From Amycolatopsis sp. 195334CR (GTDB lineage: Bacteria; Actinomycetota; Actinomycetes; Mycobacteriales; Pseudonocardiaceae): DNA of 64,000 nt. The stretch is taken from contig NZ_JAFJMJ010000002.1 in NCBI RefSeq assembly GCF_017309385.1, forward strand, positions 1 through 64,000. Direction: 5' to 3'. Positions 51,804 to 59,590 of the stretch are shown here, in pieces. A program made the translations under genes and the position numbers. The stretch's first letter is position 1. Every line of letters begins with the position of its first letter. Below the pieces are notes generated by a model that was not told the DNA's origin, did not search any database, and worked only from the letters and a program-made list of their open reading frames with translations.

Positions 51804-51808
51804 TCTAG
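50807..51808 (+). CDS. IS481-family DDE transposase
   Basis: A 333-residue transposase. An N-terminal HTH (AHVAAEMGISRQCASKWVNR) is followed by the rve integrase domain with D146 (MVHLDVKK), D236 (VTDNGACY) and E270 (NGKVERYHR). It is complete and apparently functional. The stop TAG (51806-51808) and the last two bases of the preceding codon lie in the duplicated target TCTAGG, outside the element, so the C-terminus depends on the insertion site. Confidence 0.95.
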   Translation: MSHRNAPLSVEGRRRLVERCQTRPIAHVAAEMGISRQCASKWVNRHRRYGDTGLLDRSSIPHHQPTATPAQVIIRIEAMRRERKWSARRTSLELASEGTVIAVRTVSRHLAHLGLNRRRFLDPTGENNRRPRRIHARWPGHMVHLDVKKVGVIPDGGGWRVHGRGTEQAKQSLRGRTRGGRARYTYLHTAIDGFSRLAYTEALPDEQARTAIGFTHRARAFFARHGIRYVHRLVTDNGACYRAHDFTTVLRGARHQRITPYTPRHNGKVERYHRILAEEFLCARVWTSEQHRSEALQIWNVHYNYHRPHTAAGNQPPVTRLHTGVTNVMASYI

Positions 51809-52582
51809 GTGTGTTCGTCGCCCGAGAAGAAGTTCTTGTGAAGAAGGGGCAGGTTGAACGACTGCTGTCTTACAGCTTGAGTCCCAATGTGCGCGAACGG
51901 TTGGCCGGTCTCCTGTCAGAGATCGGGACGTTGGCCGGTTGGCAAGCCCTCGATATGGGAAGGCGTCATGCCGCCTGGCTGCACTATGAAAGTGCCCTTG
52001 CCGCGGCTCGTGAATCTGGCCATTCTGGCTTTATCGCGCATGCGGCGGCAGAGCAAGCTTTTGTCTTGCTCGATCTCGGCGAGGCGTCGGCGGCCGTAAA
52101 TTTACTTACGGAACTAAATAATCGGGCGAAGCGTGATGTGAATGAACTGTTGCGGTCGTGGCTTTGTGCGGCATTGGGGGAAGCGTTCGCGGCGGTTGGT
52201 GATCGTGTTTGCAGCTCGCGTGAGTTTGATAGGGCCTTTGCGCTCCTCCCGGATTCTCCGGGAGATTTCGACGAGCCTTACGTTGCACTCGACGTCGGCC
52301 ACCTTTCGCGCTGGCAAGGTCATGCATTTACCCGAGTCGGCGATCCTGGCGCCGTCGAGGTGCTCTCAGTTGCGCTTGAACAGCTTGACCCTTCGTTTAC
52401 TCGAGCCGAGATTTCTCTCAGAGTCGACCTGGCTACTGCGTTCACTGCAATAGATGAGCATGAGCAGGCTCGCCTGCACTATGAGCGAGCTATGGCGATG
52501 GCTGGTCAAATAGGTTCTGTCAGGCAAGCTGCACGAATTCGATCACTTGTGGGCGCCTAAGTTACCCGTGAAGGCGGCCGGT

Positions 52583-52861
52583 CTAGAATCTGGGAAGTGA
52601 GAGTAGGTTATTCGTCCAAGTCTTATCCGCGTAAGTTCGCAGGTATTTTGGCCCATGGGCTGGGGTTACTACCCCTACGTGGACCAGTTGGCCTCCCTCG
52701 CTGACGTATGCTGTCCCGTTTTTAGATTCAATCCAGGTAACGATCGCTGATCGAGTACTTTCGCCCGTCTCTCCGCTTTCTCGATTTGTCCATCGCAATC
52801 TAGCTATGTGCTCGTGCAGCGTTCCGCCTTCGAGGTGGACAGAGGTGATCCGGATGCTCAT
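52583..52861 (-). CDS. DUF3892 protein
   Basis: A 92-residue DUF3892 protein: starts MSIRITSVHLEGG, with HIARLRWTN, IVTWIESKNGTAYV and YLRTYADKTWTNNLLSLPRF. The family is small, beta-rich and of unknown role, often on mobile DNA. It follows the membrane-protein gene by 19 bases, and the two are likely co-transcribed AICE cargo. Confidence 0.82.
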   Translation of the reverse strand: MSIRITSVHLEGGTLHEHIARLRWTNRESGETGESTRSAIVTWIESKNGTAYVSEGGQLVHVGVVTPAHGPKYLRTYADKTWTNNLLSLPRF

Positions 52862-52880
52862 GTTTCCTCTTTCTATTCTT

Positions 52881-53495
52881 CTATTTTCCCCAGTTGGGAT
52901 CGTTGGTGCGGGCTATGAAGTTTCTGTGGCCGCCATTCGCAAGTTCGGTGTGCAGTGTGAATATGAGCAGATCGCACCATCCGCTTTTATGGCCAGCTTT
53001 GACCTGTACGGTGGCCGTATATGGACCATTTGTCGGGGAGATGTAGCAGGATCGGCGGCTGAACTCTATGAATCGCTCGGCAACGCCTCTCCCTTCTATG
53101 GAGAATGGCGACGGCATCTCTATTTTCGTATCGGGTCTTGGCTGGAGTTCTTCGTGAACTGCGCCCCATGACAACGTCAAGGGTAGATTGCTGGTTCCGG
53201 ATTGAGCTTCTTCCGTTTCGTTGGAATCTTTGTTGTCGGCACTCTTCTTCGTTGATGATGCGCTGTCGATTAGAAGACGAAAATCCAGAACGATAATAGG
53301 TAATGGTCCCGTGTTAATGATCACGAGTGGAAGGGTGATGGTCGGGCGATCTTTCGTGAAAGCGGCTGCGTAACTCAAAGGGGGATAGCACAGCATTCTC
53401 CCTCGTCGTGCGTGAATCCACCAGAATGAGGCTACTGTGAACAGTAATGCAAGTCCGGCGATCAATAGGCTTGGCGGATTGGTCACGGTAGCCAT
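52881..53495 (-). CDS. Membrane-anchored beta-domain protein, AICE cargo
   Basis: A 204-residue protein with an N-terminal transmembrane helix (about 9-27) and a beta-sandwich-like remainder (ITLPLVIINTGPLPIIVLDF at its start). A polar linker of Lys/Ser/Asp/Glu splits it (about 80-100). Lower GC than the chromosome. No family recognised. In operon with the DUF3892 gene near attR, a usual cargo position. Confidence 0.65.
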   Translation of the reverse strand: MATVTNPPSLLIAGLALLFTVASFWWIHARRGRMLCYPPLSYAAAFTKDRPTITLPLVIINTGPLPIIVLDFRLLIDSASSTKKSADNKDSNETEEAQSGTSNLPLTLSWGAVHEELQPRPDTKIEMPSPFSIEGRGVAERFIEFSRRSCYISPTNGPYTATVQVKAGHKSGWCDLLIFTLHTELANGGHRNFIARTNDPNWGK

Positions 53496-53884
53496 CTCTC
53501 GTTAGTTAGGTGGAGGGACTTCATTGCCACTTGATCTTCCATGTCGCACGACGACAGGCGACCGCTACTGAGGTGTATCCGATTGTTTCTCGAATGTTAC
53601 ATCGAGTGTGTGTGAAATGTGGACGGTCCGGCTGGGGTTTTAGTGAGGCGTTGTCCGCCAGATGCCTGGCTCGGCCTGCGCGCTCTCGTCGGGCGTGGGG
53701 GTATCGTTCGCAATGCAGGGTTGCTCAGTTGCCAGGAGGGTGTGAAAGCCCGAGGCCCGTGGTCGTCCGCTGTCCATGAGGCTGTCCATGAACCGGGTGA
53801 GGCGTGTGCCCACGGACCCTCCAGGGCGACCACCGCAGAGACTTGTTGCCTGCGGAGCATCCTCCTGATGGGTGATTCCGGACT
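53496..53884. other. Right end of AICE, non-coding
   Basis: No ORF here has convincing codon use, a start or a homologue. It holds the paired TGTCCAT repeats (53771-53789) and leads into attR. Probably the attP arm region. Confidence 0.5.
53771..53789 (+). repeat. Paired TGTCCAT repeats near attR
   Basis: TGTCCATGA at 53771 and 53783, period 12 bp, 95 bases before attR. Matches the TGTCCATTG pair inside attL. Candidate arm-type integrase or Xis sites. Confidence 0.4.
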
Positions 53885-53927
53885 CTCATAATCCCTTGGC
53901 CGCGGGTTCGAGCCCCGCCCGGCCCAC
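53885..53927 (+). repeat. attR, 43-bp tRNA-derived core (tRNA remnant)
   Basis: Identical to 39833-39875: anticodon loop to one base past the discriminator of the CAT tRNA. The 5' half of a tRNA is absent, so it is not a gene. Marks the right end of the AICE. Confidence 0.93.
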
Positions 53928-54070
53928 TCTCATTTCTGGCCTCTGACCTGCCGATTCAATGCTAGTCGGGATTTACTTTCGGGGCCGGGGGCGTCGTTGG
54001 TGAGCCTCTGGGCTGCATAATGTCCGCCATTCGGCTGAGGTTCCGGTAGCGGCCGGTACGGGGTCGCGGG

Positions 54071-54550
54071 TTAGTGGGTGCGTTCGTAGTGGCGGCGGGC
54101 TTTTGCGCGGTTGCCGCACGTGGACATGGAGCACCAGCGCGCGCGGTTCGCCCGGCTGCGGTCGAGTAGGAACAGCCGGCACTCTTCGTTGGCGCACGGG
54201 CGCAATCGGCCGGGGAGGTGCGTCTCGGTATCGGCCCAGGCCAGTACCGCTTCGACGGCCAGGCGGGCGTGCCGGGGCGTCTTGAGCGTCCACATGAGAC
54301 CGTCCGAAGTGAACTCCGGGAGTTGGTGAACCCCGTCGAGCAGTGGGCTCAGCGCGGTGGGTGAACTGGCTCCGCGCACCACGTCCCGCAGGGCGTCCCG
54401 TGCGTCGCGCAGGAGGGTCAGTTCTGCGAGGCTGCCATCGCCACCGTGTTCCCGTGCCCAGCGCCTGCCATCGGCCGGGTCGCGGAGCGCGTCCTGCTCC
54501 TCGCCGTTGATCAGCGGCCTGCTGTTGAGCAGGTCCAGCAGCACGTCCAT
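54071..54550 (-). CDS. CGNR zinc-finger regulator-like protein
   Basis: A 159-residue ABATE/CGNR protein. An N-terminal helical region (LLDLLNSRP start) is followed by the CGNR zinc finger: PCANEECRLFLLD, then RARWCSMSTCGNRAKARRHY, four Cys and the CGNR motif that gives the family its name. These are probable DNA-binding stress regulators. It diverges from an alpha/beta hydrolase over two identical operator-like sites, so it likely regulates itself and the hydrolase. Confidence 0.9.
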   Translation of the reverse strand: MDVLLDLLNSRPLINGEEQDALRDPADGRRWAREHGGDGSLAELTLLRDARDALRDVVRGASSPTALSPLLDGVHQLPEFTSDGLMWTLKTPRHARLAVEAVLAWADTETHLPGRLRPCANEECRLFLLDRSRANRARWCSMSTCGNRAKARRHYERTH

Positions 54551-54565
54551 CGACCGTCACCTTCT

Positions 54566-54595
54566 CTAACCTGATCGAGCTGTTTGACAGGTTAG
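54566..54595. promoter_or_regulatory. Operator-like site 1 between CGNR and hydrolase genes
   Basis: CTAACC-N18-GGTTAG (arms extend to CTAACCTG/CAGGTTAG). Its right half-site directly follows a perfect -35 TTGACA at 54584-54589. Same 30-bp layout as site 2. Confidence 0.65.
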
Positions 54596-54612
54596 CTCAT
54601 CCGTGCTTGCAT
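54584..54612 (+). promoter_or_regulatory. Candidate promoter of the hydrolase gene
   Basis: TTGACA (54584-54589), 17-base spacer, TTGCAT (54607-54612). The -35 is perfect, the -10 poor. It lies between operator sites 1 and 2, so occupancy of either would block transcription. Confidence 0.45.
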
Positions 54613-54622
54613 GACGAGCGAC

Positions 54623-54652
54623 CTAACCGGATCAAATCTTCAAAGGGGTTAG
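54623..54652. promoter_or_regulatory. Operator-like site 2 between CGNR and hydrolase genes
   Basis: CTAACC-N18-GGTTAG again, 30 bp, ending two bases before the hydrolase ATG at 54655 and 57 bp centre to centre from site 1. The GGGG before TTAG also serves as ribosome-binding site, so bound protein could hide it on the DNA. Confidence 0.65.
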
Positions 54653-54654
54653 AC

Positions 54655-55524
54655 ATGGTGCACCACCGGACCACCACCGTCGACGGCCACGAGCTCTTCT
54701 ACCGCGAAGCCGGTCCCGCCGACGCCCCCGCGATCGTCCTGCTGCACGGCTATCCGACCAGCTCGTTCATGTTCCGCGAGCTGATCCCGCTGCTGGCGCG
54801 GGACTACCACGTCATCGCGCCGGACCACCTCGGCTTCGGTCGCTCCGCCACGCCCGCGGCCGACGAGTTCGACTACACCTTCGACGCGCTCGCCGACCTC
54901 ACCTCAGGCCTGCTCGACCAGCTCGGCCTGGACCGCTACGCCATCTACGTCCAGGACTACGGCGCGCCCATCGGCTGGCGCCTCGCGCTCAAGCACCCCG
55001 AGCGGATCACCGCCATCGTCAGCCAGAACGGCAACGGCTACGAGGACGGCTTCGTCGAATCGTTCTGGGCCGATGTCTGGGCCTACGGCGCGAACCCGGG
55101 CCCCGAAACCGAGCCCGCGGTCCGCACCGCGCTGAGCCTCGACGCCATCCGCTGGCAGTACGTGCACGGCGTGCCCGACCCGAGCCTGGTCAGCCCGGAC
55201 ACCTGGGAGCACGACTTCGCGCTCGTTTCCCGTGAGCGCAACGACGAGATCCAGCTGGCGCTGTTCCGCGACTACCAGAACAACCGCCCGCTCTACCCGC
55301 TGCTGCACGAGTTCCTGCGCACCCACGACGTTCCGGTGCTCGCGGTGTGGGGCCGCAACGACGAAATCTTCGGCCCGGATGGCGCGCGGGCTTTCGCGCG
55401 CGACGCCAAGGACGCCGAGGTGCACCTGATCGACGGCGGTCATTTCCTGCTGGAGAGCCACCTCGACGTCGTCGCCGGTTATCTCCGCGGTTTTCTCGGG
55501 CGAGTGCTCGGGTCAGCGCGCTAA
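54655..55524 (+). CDS. Alpha/beta hydrolase, haloalkane dehalogenase/epoxide-hydrolase-like
   Basis: A 289-residue hydrolase: HGYPTSS oxyanion region, nucleophile Asp in VQDYGAP, final His in DGGHFLLE. Asp in the elbow indicates epoxide hydrolase or haloalkane dehalogenase chemistry via an ester intermediate. ATG 54655 with AAAGGGG upstream. Regulated with the divergent CGNR gene through sites 1 and 2. Ends overlapping the convergent TetR gene by 12 bases. Substrate unknown. Confidence 0.88.
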   Translation: MVHHRTTTVDGHELFYREAGPADAPAIVLLHGYPTSSFMFRELIPLLARDYHVIAPDHLGFGRSATPAADEFDYTFDALADLTSGLLDQLGLDRYAIYVQDYGAPIGWRLALKHPERITAIVSQNGNGYEDGFVESFWADVWAYGANPGPETEPAVRTALSLDAIRWQYVHGVPDPSLVSPDTWEHDFALVSRERNDEIQLALFRDYQNNRPLYPLLHEFLRTHDVPVLAVWGRNDEIFGPDGARAFARDAKDAEVHLIDGGHFLLESHLDVVAGYLRGFLGRVLGSAR

Positions 55525-56109
55525 CGCGGAGGCGAACACCGCGATCGAGGCGTGCGCGGCCTCGTCGTCGCGTGAACTCAGCCAGGCGGACGTGATCCCG
55601 ATCGAGGCGGCGACGAGCACCTCGGCCAGGACCCGCGGGCCGGTGGACAACGGCGGCTCACCGGTTTCCTGCCACCGCTGGAGCATTTTCTCCACGTGAT
55701 CGACGTAGGCGGCGTGCTCCCGGCGAGCCACGTGCGCGAGCTCCGGTGTGCGCGCCGCGACGTCGACGAGTTCGTTGGTCAGCAGGTGGTACTCGGGATC
55801 GGACCGGACCCGGTCGAGGATCGCGCGCAATGCCGCGGCGATGCTCGACTCGATGTCCTGGGTGTCCGCGATGGCGTCCCACGCGTTGCCGAGCGACGCG
55901 TCCAGCTCACGGTCCAGGAGCGCGGCGAAAAGCTCGTCCTTGGACCGGAAGCAGTAGTGGAACGCGCCCTGCGGCAGCCCGGCCCGGTCGGCGATGGCCC
56001 GGGTGGTGGCCGCGCCGATGCCGCCCTCGCGCATGACCTCGACGGCGGCGTCCAGGAGTTGCTCGCGCCGTTCGGCGGCGGGCCGGTGCTCTCGTGTCCT
56101 GCGTGCCAT
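55513..56109 (-). CDS. TetR family regulator
   Basis: A 198-residue TetR protein: HTH GAATTRAIADRAGLPQGAFHYCF, then an all-helical ligand domain with YHLLTNELVDVAARTPELA. It follows the acetyltransferase gene by 15 bases in the same direction, so the two may share a transcript. Convergent with the hydrolase. No dyad is evident between it and the acetyltransferase. Confidence 0.9.
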   Translation of the reverse strand: MARRTREHRPAAERREQLLDAAVEVMREGGIGAATTRAIADRAGLPQGAFHYCFRSKDELFAALLDRELDASLGNAWDAIADTQDIESSIAAALRAILDRVRSDPEYHLLTNELVDVAARTPELAHVARREHAAYVDHVEKMLQRWQETGEPPLSTGPRVLAEVLVAASIGITSAWLSSRDDEAAHASIAVFASALAR

Positions 56110-56124
56110 CGTTCTCCGCTCTGG

Positions 56125-56754
56125 TCAGCCCTGGTGGGCCAGGTCCCGGTCGCGTCCGGTGCGCCACATCGGGATCGGCCGCGCCGACGCCGGGAAGCCT
56201 TCGATCCTACCGGTGGCGGTGAAGCCGAAGCGGGCGTACAGGGCGGCACTCCGCTCGGTCGACGCTTCGAGGTAGGCGGGCGATCGGTCCACTGTGCTCA
56301 GTCGCGCGTCGAGAAGTGCCGACCCGACACCGAGTCCGCGACCGGCGCTGTGCACGCCGATGGCCTGCAGGTGCCAGTGCGCCTCGGCCGGCCGGGCGAG
56401 GTGGAGCACGTGCTCGAGCTCGGCTGCCCGGCGGAGACCGCGGAGGCCGAAGGCGCGCAGGTACGAGCCGGCGTTGCGCAGGTGGTCAAGAAGCCCTTCA
56501 CCGCGCTGGCCGGGCCGCATCCACACGGCGACGCCGAGCAGGGTCTGGTCTTCCTCGGCGCGGGCGAGGTCGACCACGCCGTGCCGCAGTCCGTTCCGCA
56601 CCATGACGCGGAGGAGGTGGGTCAGCCGCCGCTCTCGTTCTTCCTGGTCGCCCCGGACGAACGCCGACATGACGGCGTCGGTCCTGAACGCGTCGACCAG
56701 AACGCGAACGGCCTCCTCGACGTGCACGGGCGCGGCGGGCGTGACAACGATCAT
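56125..56754 (-). CDS. GNAT acetyltransferase
   Basis: A 209-residue GNAT protein. The acetyl-CoA loop is in LQAIGVHSAGRGLGVGSALL (motif A, Q/RxxGxG/A form) and the C-terminal strand ends YARFGFTATGRI. Acceptor unknown. ATG 56754 has GGGAG 5 bases upstream and gives MIVVTPAAP; an earlier ATG at 56793 would add 13 residues. Upstream partner of the TetR gene. Confidence 0.85.
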   Translation of the reverse strand: MIVVTPAAPVHVEEAVRVLVDAFRTDAVMSAFVRGDQEERERRLTHLLRVMVRNGLRHGVVDLARAEEDQTLLGVAVWMRPGQRGEGLLDHLRNAGSYLRAFGLRGLRRAAELEHVLHLARPAEAHWHLQAIGVHSAGRGLGVGSALLDARLSTVDRSPAYLEASTERSAALYARFGFTATGRIEGFPASARPIPMWRTGRDRDLAHQG

Positions 56755-56863
56755 GGCGACTCCCTCGGTGGTGGAGCGGGTGGACAACTCCACCGTACCC
56801 GAAGTTTAGGTCAAGTGACCAAGTCGATCGACCAAATCGTCGTCGGCCGCAGGTATCCGGTTG

Positions 56864-57427
56864 TCATCGAGGTACGCGGAGGAGCAGGGCGACCGCGTCC
56901 TCTGAGTGGGCCGCCGGGGTCAGGACTTCCTGCAGGAGCAGGCCTCGGAGTGCGGCGATGGTGACGGTGGCGAGGGTCAGGGCTTCCTGGCTGTCGGAGC
57001 CTTCGCGTTCCGCGAGGGTGGCCAGCAGCTTGGTCAGGTCGTCGAGCGAGTCGATGAACTCGCGGAAGTTCTCCGGGTTGTACGCGGCCAGTCCGACGAC
57101 GTGGAAGAAACCGCGGACGCGCGACAGTTGCTCCGGGCGGGTGTAGGACCGCCAGATCGCCAGGACCAGGTCGTCGAAGGTGCTCTGCTGGGCGGCCTCG
57201 AAAAGCGCCTCGTTGTCCCGGGAGCGCTGGGCCTTGAGCATTGCTGCCAGGACGCCGGGGAGTGACCCGAAGTGGTACCGCAGCAGGGCGTGGCTGGTCT
57301 CGGTCCGGGCGGCGATCTCGCGGAGCGACACGTCCGGGGCCGGCAGGGCCTCGCCGAAGGCGTCGAGAAGCCGGGTCAGGAGACGCTCGCGTGCGTCGCC
57401 GTTGCGTTCCGCGCTTGACAAGGTCAC
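56864..57427 (-). CDS. TetR family regulator, divergent from amidohydrolase operon
   Basis: A 187-residue TetR-like protein: DVSLREIAARTETSHALLRYHFG is the HTH. The ligand domain is helical with FFHVVGLAAYNPENFREF. It lies back to back with the amidohydrolase operon (85 bases between starts) and is the likely regulator of it. No clear palindrome was found in the gap. Confidence 0.87.
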   Translation of the reverse strand: MTLSSAERNGDARERLLTRLLDAFGEALPAPDVSLREIAARTETSHALLRYHFGSLPGVLAAMLKAQRSRDNEALFEAAQQSTFDDLVLAIWRSYTRPEQLSRVRGFFHVVGLAAYNPENFREFIDSLDDLTKLLATLAEREGSDSQEALTLATVTIAALRGLLLQEVLTPAAHSEDAVALLLRVPR

Positions 57428-57512
57428 TCCCGCAGTTTATCCATTGGAAAAGAGGGCCGCCAGTGCGTCACACATGGTCGCAGCCGGTCCGCGACGGTGG
57501 AGGGAGCGACTC

Positions 57513-58739
57513 GTGGGACCTGTTCAGGTGGTCGGCGCGACGGTCGTCGACGGGTCCGGGCGTGGCCCCAGCGACACCGCCGACGTCTCCGTCACCATCG
57601 AAAACGGGCGCATCGCCGAGCCCGGTACCGCCGGCGAGCGCCTCGACGCCGGCGGACTGACGATGACGCCCGGCCTGATCGACGCCCACGTCCACCTGGG
57701 CCTGTCGAGCCCGATCCAGCCGCAGTTCTCGTTCCAGATCAGTGCCGCGGAGCTCGCGGCGGACATCTTCGCCACGGCCGGGGCAGCGCTCGACGCCGGG
57801 TTCACCACCGTCCGGGACACCGGCGGGATCGACGGCGGCGTCGTCACCACGATCGCCAAGGGCAAGGTCAGGGGGCCCCGCGTGCTGTCGTGCGGGCCGG
57901 TCCAGTGCCAGACCGGCGGGCACGGCTACTACGGAGCCGACTGGGAACCCACCGAGCTGTGGAACAGCCACCACCTTCCCGGGCTGTGCGCCCTGTCGAT
58001 GATGTCGGGCAACGCGAACGAGTTGCGCGCCAACGTGCGCGAGGCCTTCCGCCGCGGTGCCTCCTTCCTGAAGCTCTGCGTGACCGGCGGGGTGGTCGGC
58101 GCGCACGACCGGCTGACCGACACCCAGTTCACCGTGGAAGAGATCGCCGTCGCCGTCCAGGAAGCCGCGGCCAGGGGCACCTACGTGACGGTGCACGCCC
58201 ACAACAACGAAGGGATCCGGAACGCGGTCGAGGCCGGGGCGCGCTGTGTCGAGCACGGCACCGACCTCGACGAGTCCACGGCCACCCTGATGGCCACGCA
58301 CGAGGTCGCCCTCGTGCCCACGTTCGCCGTCGTCGAGCAACTTCTGCACGACACCGCGGGAGCCGGCCTCGGTGAATCGACCCGCGATCGGGTGCTCGGG
58401 GTGCGTGAGCGGATGACCGAGGCGCTCGCGGCCGCCAAGGAGGCCGGAGTGCGGATCGGGCTGGGTTCCGATCTCATCGGTCCGGCCCAGCACCGTCGAG
58501 GCGAAGAGCTCAAGTTGCGTGCGGCGCTCGAAACGCCGATGGAGGCGCTCGTGGCGGCGACGAAGACCAACGCCGAAATCCTCGGCCTCGCCGACGAAGT
58601 GGGGACCATCGCTCCCGGAATGCGGGCAGACCTCGTGCTCTGGAACGGAAACCCGCTCGAAGACCCGGAACTGTTCGCCGACCCCACCAACGCCGTCCTC
58701 GTTCTCCAGGACGGCCGAATCGTGAAGGACCTCCGATGA
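57513..58739 (+). CDS. Metal-dependent amidohydrolase
   Basis: A 408-residue amidohydrolase-superfamily (imidazolonepropionase/prolidase-like) enzyme. Metal-site residues: HVH (IDAHVHLG), Lys in FLKLCVTGG, His in VHAHN, His in CVEHGT and Asp in GLGSDLIG. Similar proteins hydrolyse dipeptides with C-terminal Arg/Lys or organic amides. The GTG at 57513 follows GGAGGGAG. It heads an operon with an esterase and an FAD oxidoreductase, overlapping starts throughout. Confidence 0.88.
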   Translation: MGPVQVVGATVVDGSGRGPSDTADVSVTIENGRIAEPGTAGERLDAGGLTMTPGLIDAHVHLGLSSPIQPQFSFQISAAELAADIFATAGAALDAGFTTVRDTGGIDGGVVTTIAKGKVRGPRVLSCGPVQCQTGGHGYYGADWEPTELWNSHHLPGLCALSMMSGNANELRANVREAFRRGASFLKLCVTGGVVGAHDRLTDTQFTVEEIAVAVQEAAARGTYVTVHAHNNEGIRNAVEAGARCVEHGTDLDESTATLMATHEVALVPTFAVVEQLLHDTAGAGLGESTRDRVLGVRERMTEALAAAKEAGVRIGLGSDLIGPAQHRRGEELKLRAALETPMEALVAATKTNAEILGLADEVGTIAPGMRADLVLWNGNPLEDPELFADPTNAVLVLQDGRIVKDLR

Positions 58740-59590
58740 GCACCATGTGGCAGGGCTGCCTCGCCGACACCGACTACTTCGAAATGCGCTCCGGCCGGGG
58801 CCACGACTACGGCATCTGGGTCACCACGCCACCGGGCTACGACCCCGCCACGACGTCGGTGCCTGCCGTGTACGTGGTCGACGGCAACTTCGCCGTGGGG
58901 CAGACGGCTCCGCTCATCGTCACCCAGAAAGACCCCATGCAGCAGCTCCAGCCTTACCTCCAGGTGAGCGTCGGTTACGCGGGCGAGGACGCGGCGCACT
59001 GGGATCGGCTGCGCAACCGGGACCTCGTGCCGCCCGGCGAACCCGTCGCCAAGGAGCTCGTCGACGCCGTGGAGATGGGATTCCAGGCGGGCGCGAGGAC
59101 ACGCGAGGAATCGGATGCCTACCTCGCCGAATTGCGCGACACGCACGCCGATGCGTTCCTGAGCTTCCTCACCGCGGAACTGCACCCGCGGATCGAACGC
59201 GACTACGGCACCGCGAGCAGCGGTCACGGTCTGTTCGGCTACTCCTACGGCGGACTCTTCAGCCTCTACGCCTGGCTCAGCGGCAGCACGCTCTTCGGCA
59301 GCATCGGAGCGGGCAGTCCCGGTGTCATTGGCGAAGACAGCCGGATCTTCGCGATGCTCGAAGAACTGGGTGACGGCCTGCCCGCCGCCGCGCTCCACCT
59401 GACCGTCAACGACCGGGAGCTGCTCGGGGACCTGGCCGTCTACCAGAATCTCGCGAAGAACGCGGCCACCGTGCTGCACCGCCTCACCTCGCGCGGCGGA
59501 GCCGTCACCAGCGCGGTCCTGCGCGAAACGCACGTGACCGGCCTGCAGGCGTCGTTCCTCAGCTACCTCAGGACCTGCCGTGCCCAGTGA
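58736..59590 (+). CDS. Esterase, alpha/beta hydrolase (IroE/Fes-like)
   Basis: A 284-residue esterase-D/IroE-type hydrolase. The nucleophile Ser is in GYSYGGL. It starts with AVYVVDGNFA and carries no signal peptide, so is cytoplasmic. The ATG at 58736 overlaps the amidohydrolase stop (ATGA) and its end overlaps the oxidoreductase GTG by 11 bases. Substrate likely an ester derived from the operon's pathway; not siderophore-related by context. Confidence 0.8.
   Translation: MSTMWQGCLADTDYFEMRSGRGHDYGIWVTTPPGYDPATTSVPAVYVVDGNFAVGQTAPLIVTQKDPMQQLQPYLQVSVGYAGEDAAHWDRLRNRDLVPPGEPVAKELVDAVEMGFQAGARTREESDAYLAELRDTHADAFLSFLTAELHPRIERDYGTASSGHGLFGYSYGGLFSLYAWLSGSTLFGSIGAGSPGVIGEDSRIFAMLEELGDGLPAAALHLTVNDRELLGDLAVYQNLAKNAATVLHRLTSRGGAVTSAVLRETHVTGLQASFLSYLRTCRAQ

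Larger units (their letters stand above)
50286..52560 (+). pseudogene. HTH/TPR regulator gene interrupted by an IS481-family element
   Basis: The 5' part (50286-50689) has an HTH-like N-terminus (TLLEQLIWERNQTLAEFVEW, SERNLKRLVAGQ); the 3' part (51810-52560) has the TPR half. Removing the insertion and one TSD copy (50690-51809) joins them in frame to a 384-codon gene, the size and layout of the intact AICE regulator at 43083-44222. The insertion is recent by this criterion: no other lesion is visible. The 3' fragment has an in-frame GTG at 51811 but no HTH. Confidence 0.9.
39833..53927 (+). mobile_element. Actinomycete integrative and conjugative element (AICE) in a tRNA gene
   Basis: A 14-kb element between perfect 43-bp repeats of the tRNA 3' part. 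Gene content follows the AICE plan: tyrosine integrase beside attL, NUDIX hydrolase, HTH/TPR regulators, XRE repressor, Xis-like HTH protein, WhiB, small membrane proteins and a single FtsK/TraB double-stranded DNA translocase. AT-richer unknown genes stand next to both ends. pMEA300 of Amycolatopsis is a known relative that I recall also using an Ile-tRNA gene. There is no recognisable replication initiator, and one regulator is disrupted by an IS, so mobility may be impaired. Confidence 0.92.

Noticed and set aside
53510..53891. Short ORFs in the right arm of the AICE
   Set aside because: Codon use and composition do not look coding, no RBS, and the frames run into attR.
53881..53928. Second tRNA gene
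   Set aside because: Only the 3' part from the anticodon loop is present; no acceptor 5' strand or D arm. It is attR.
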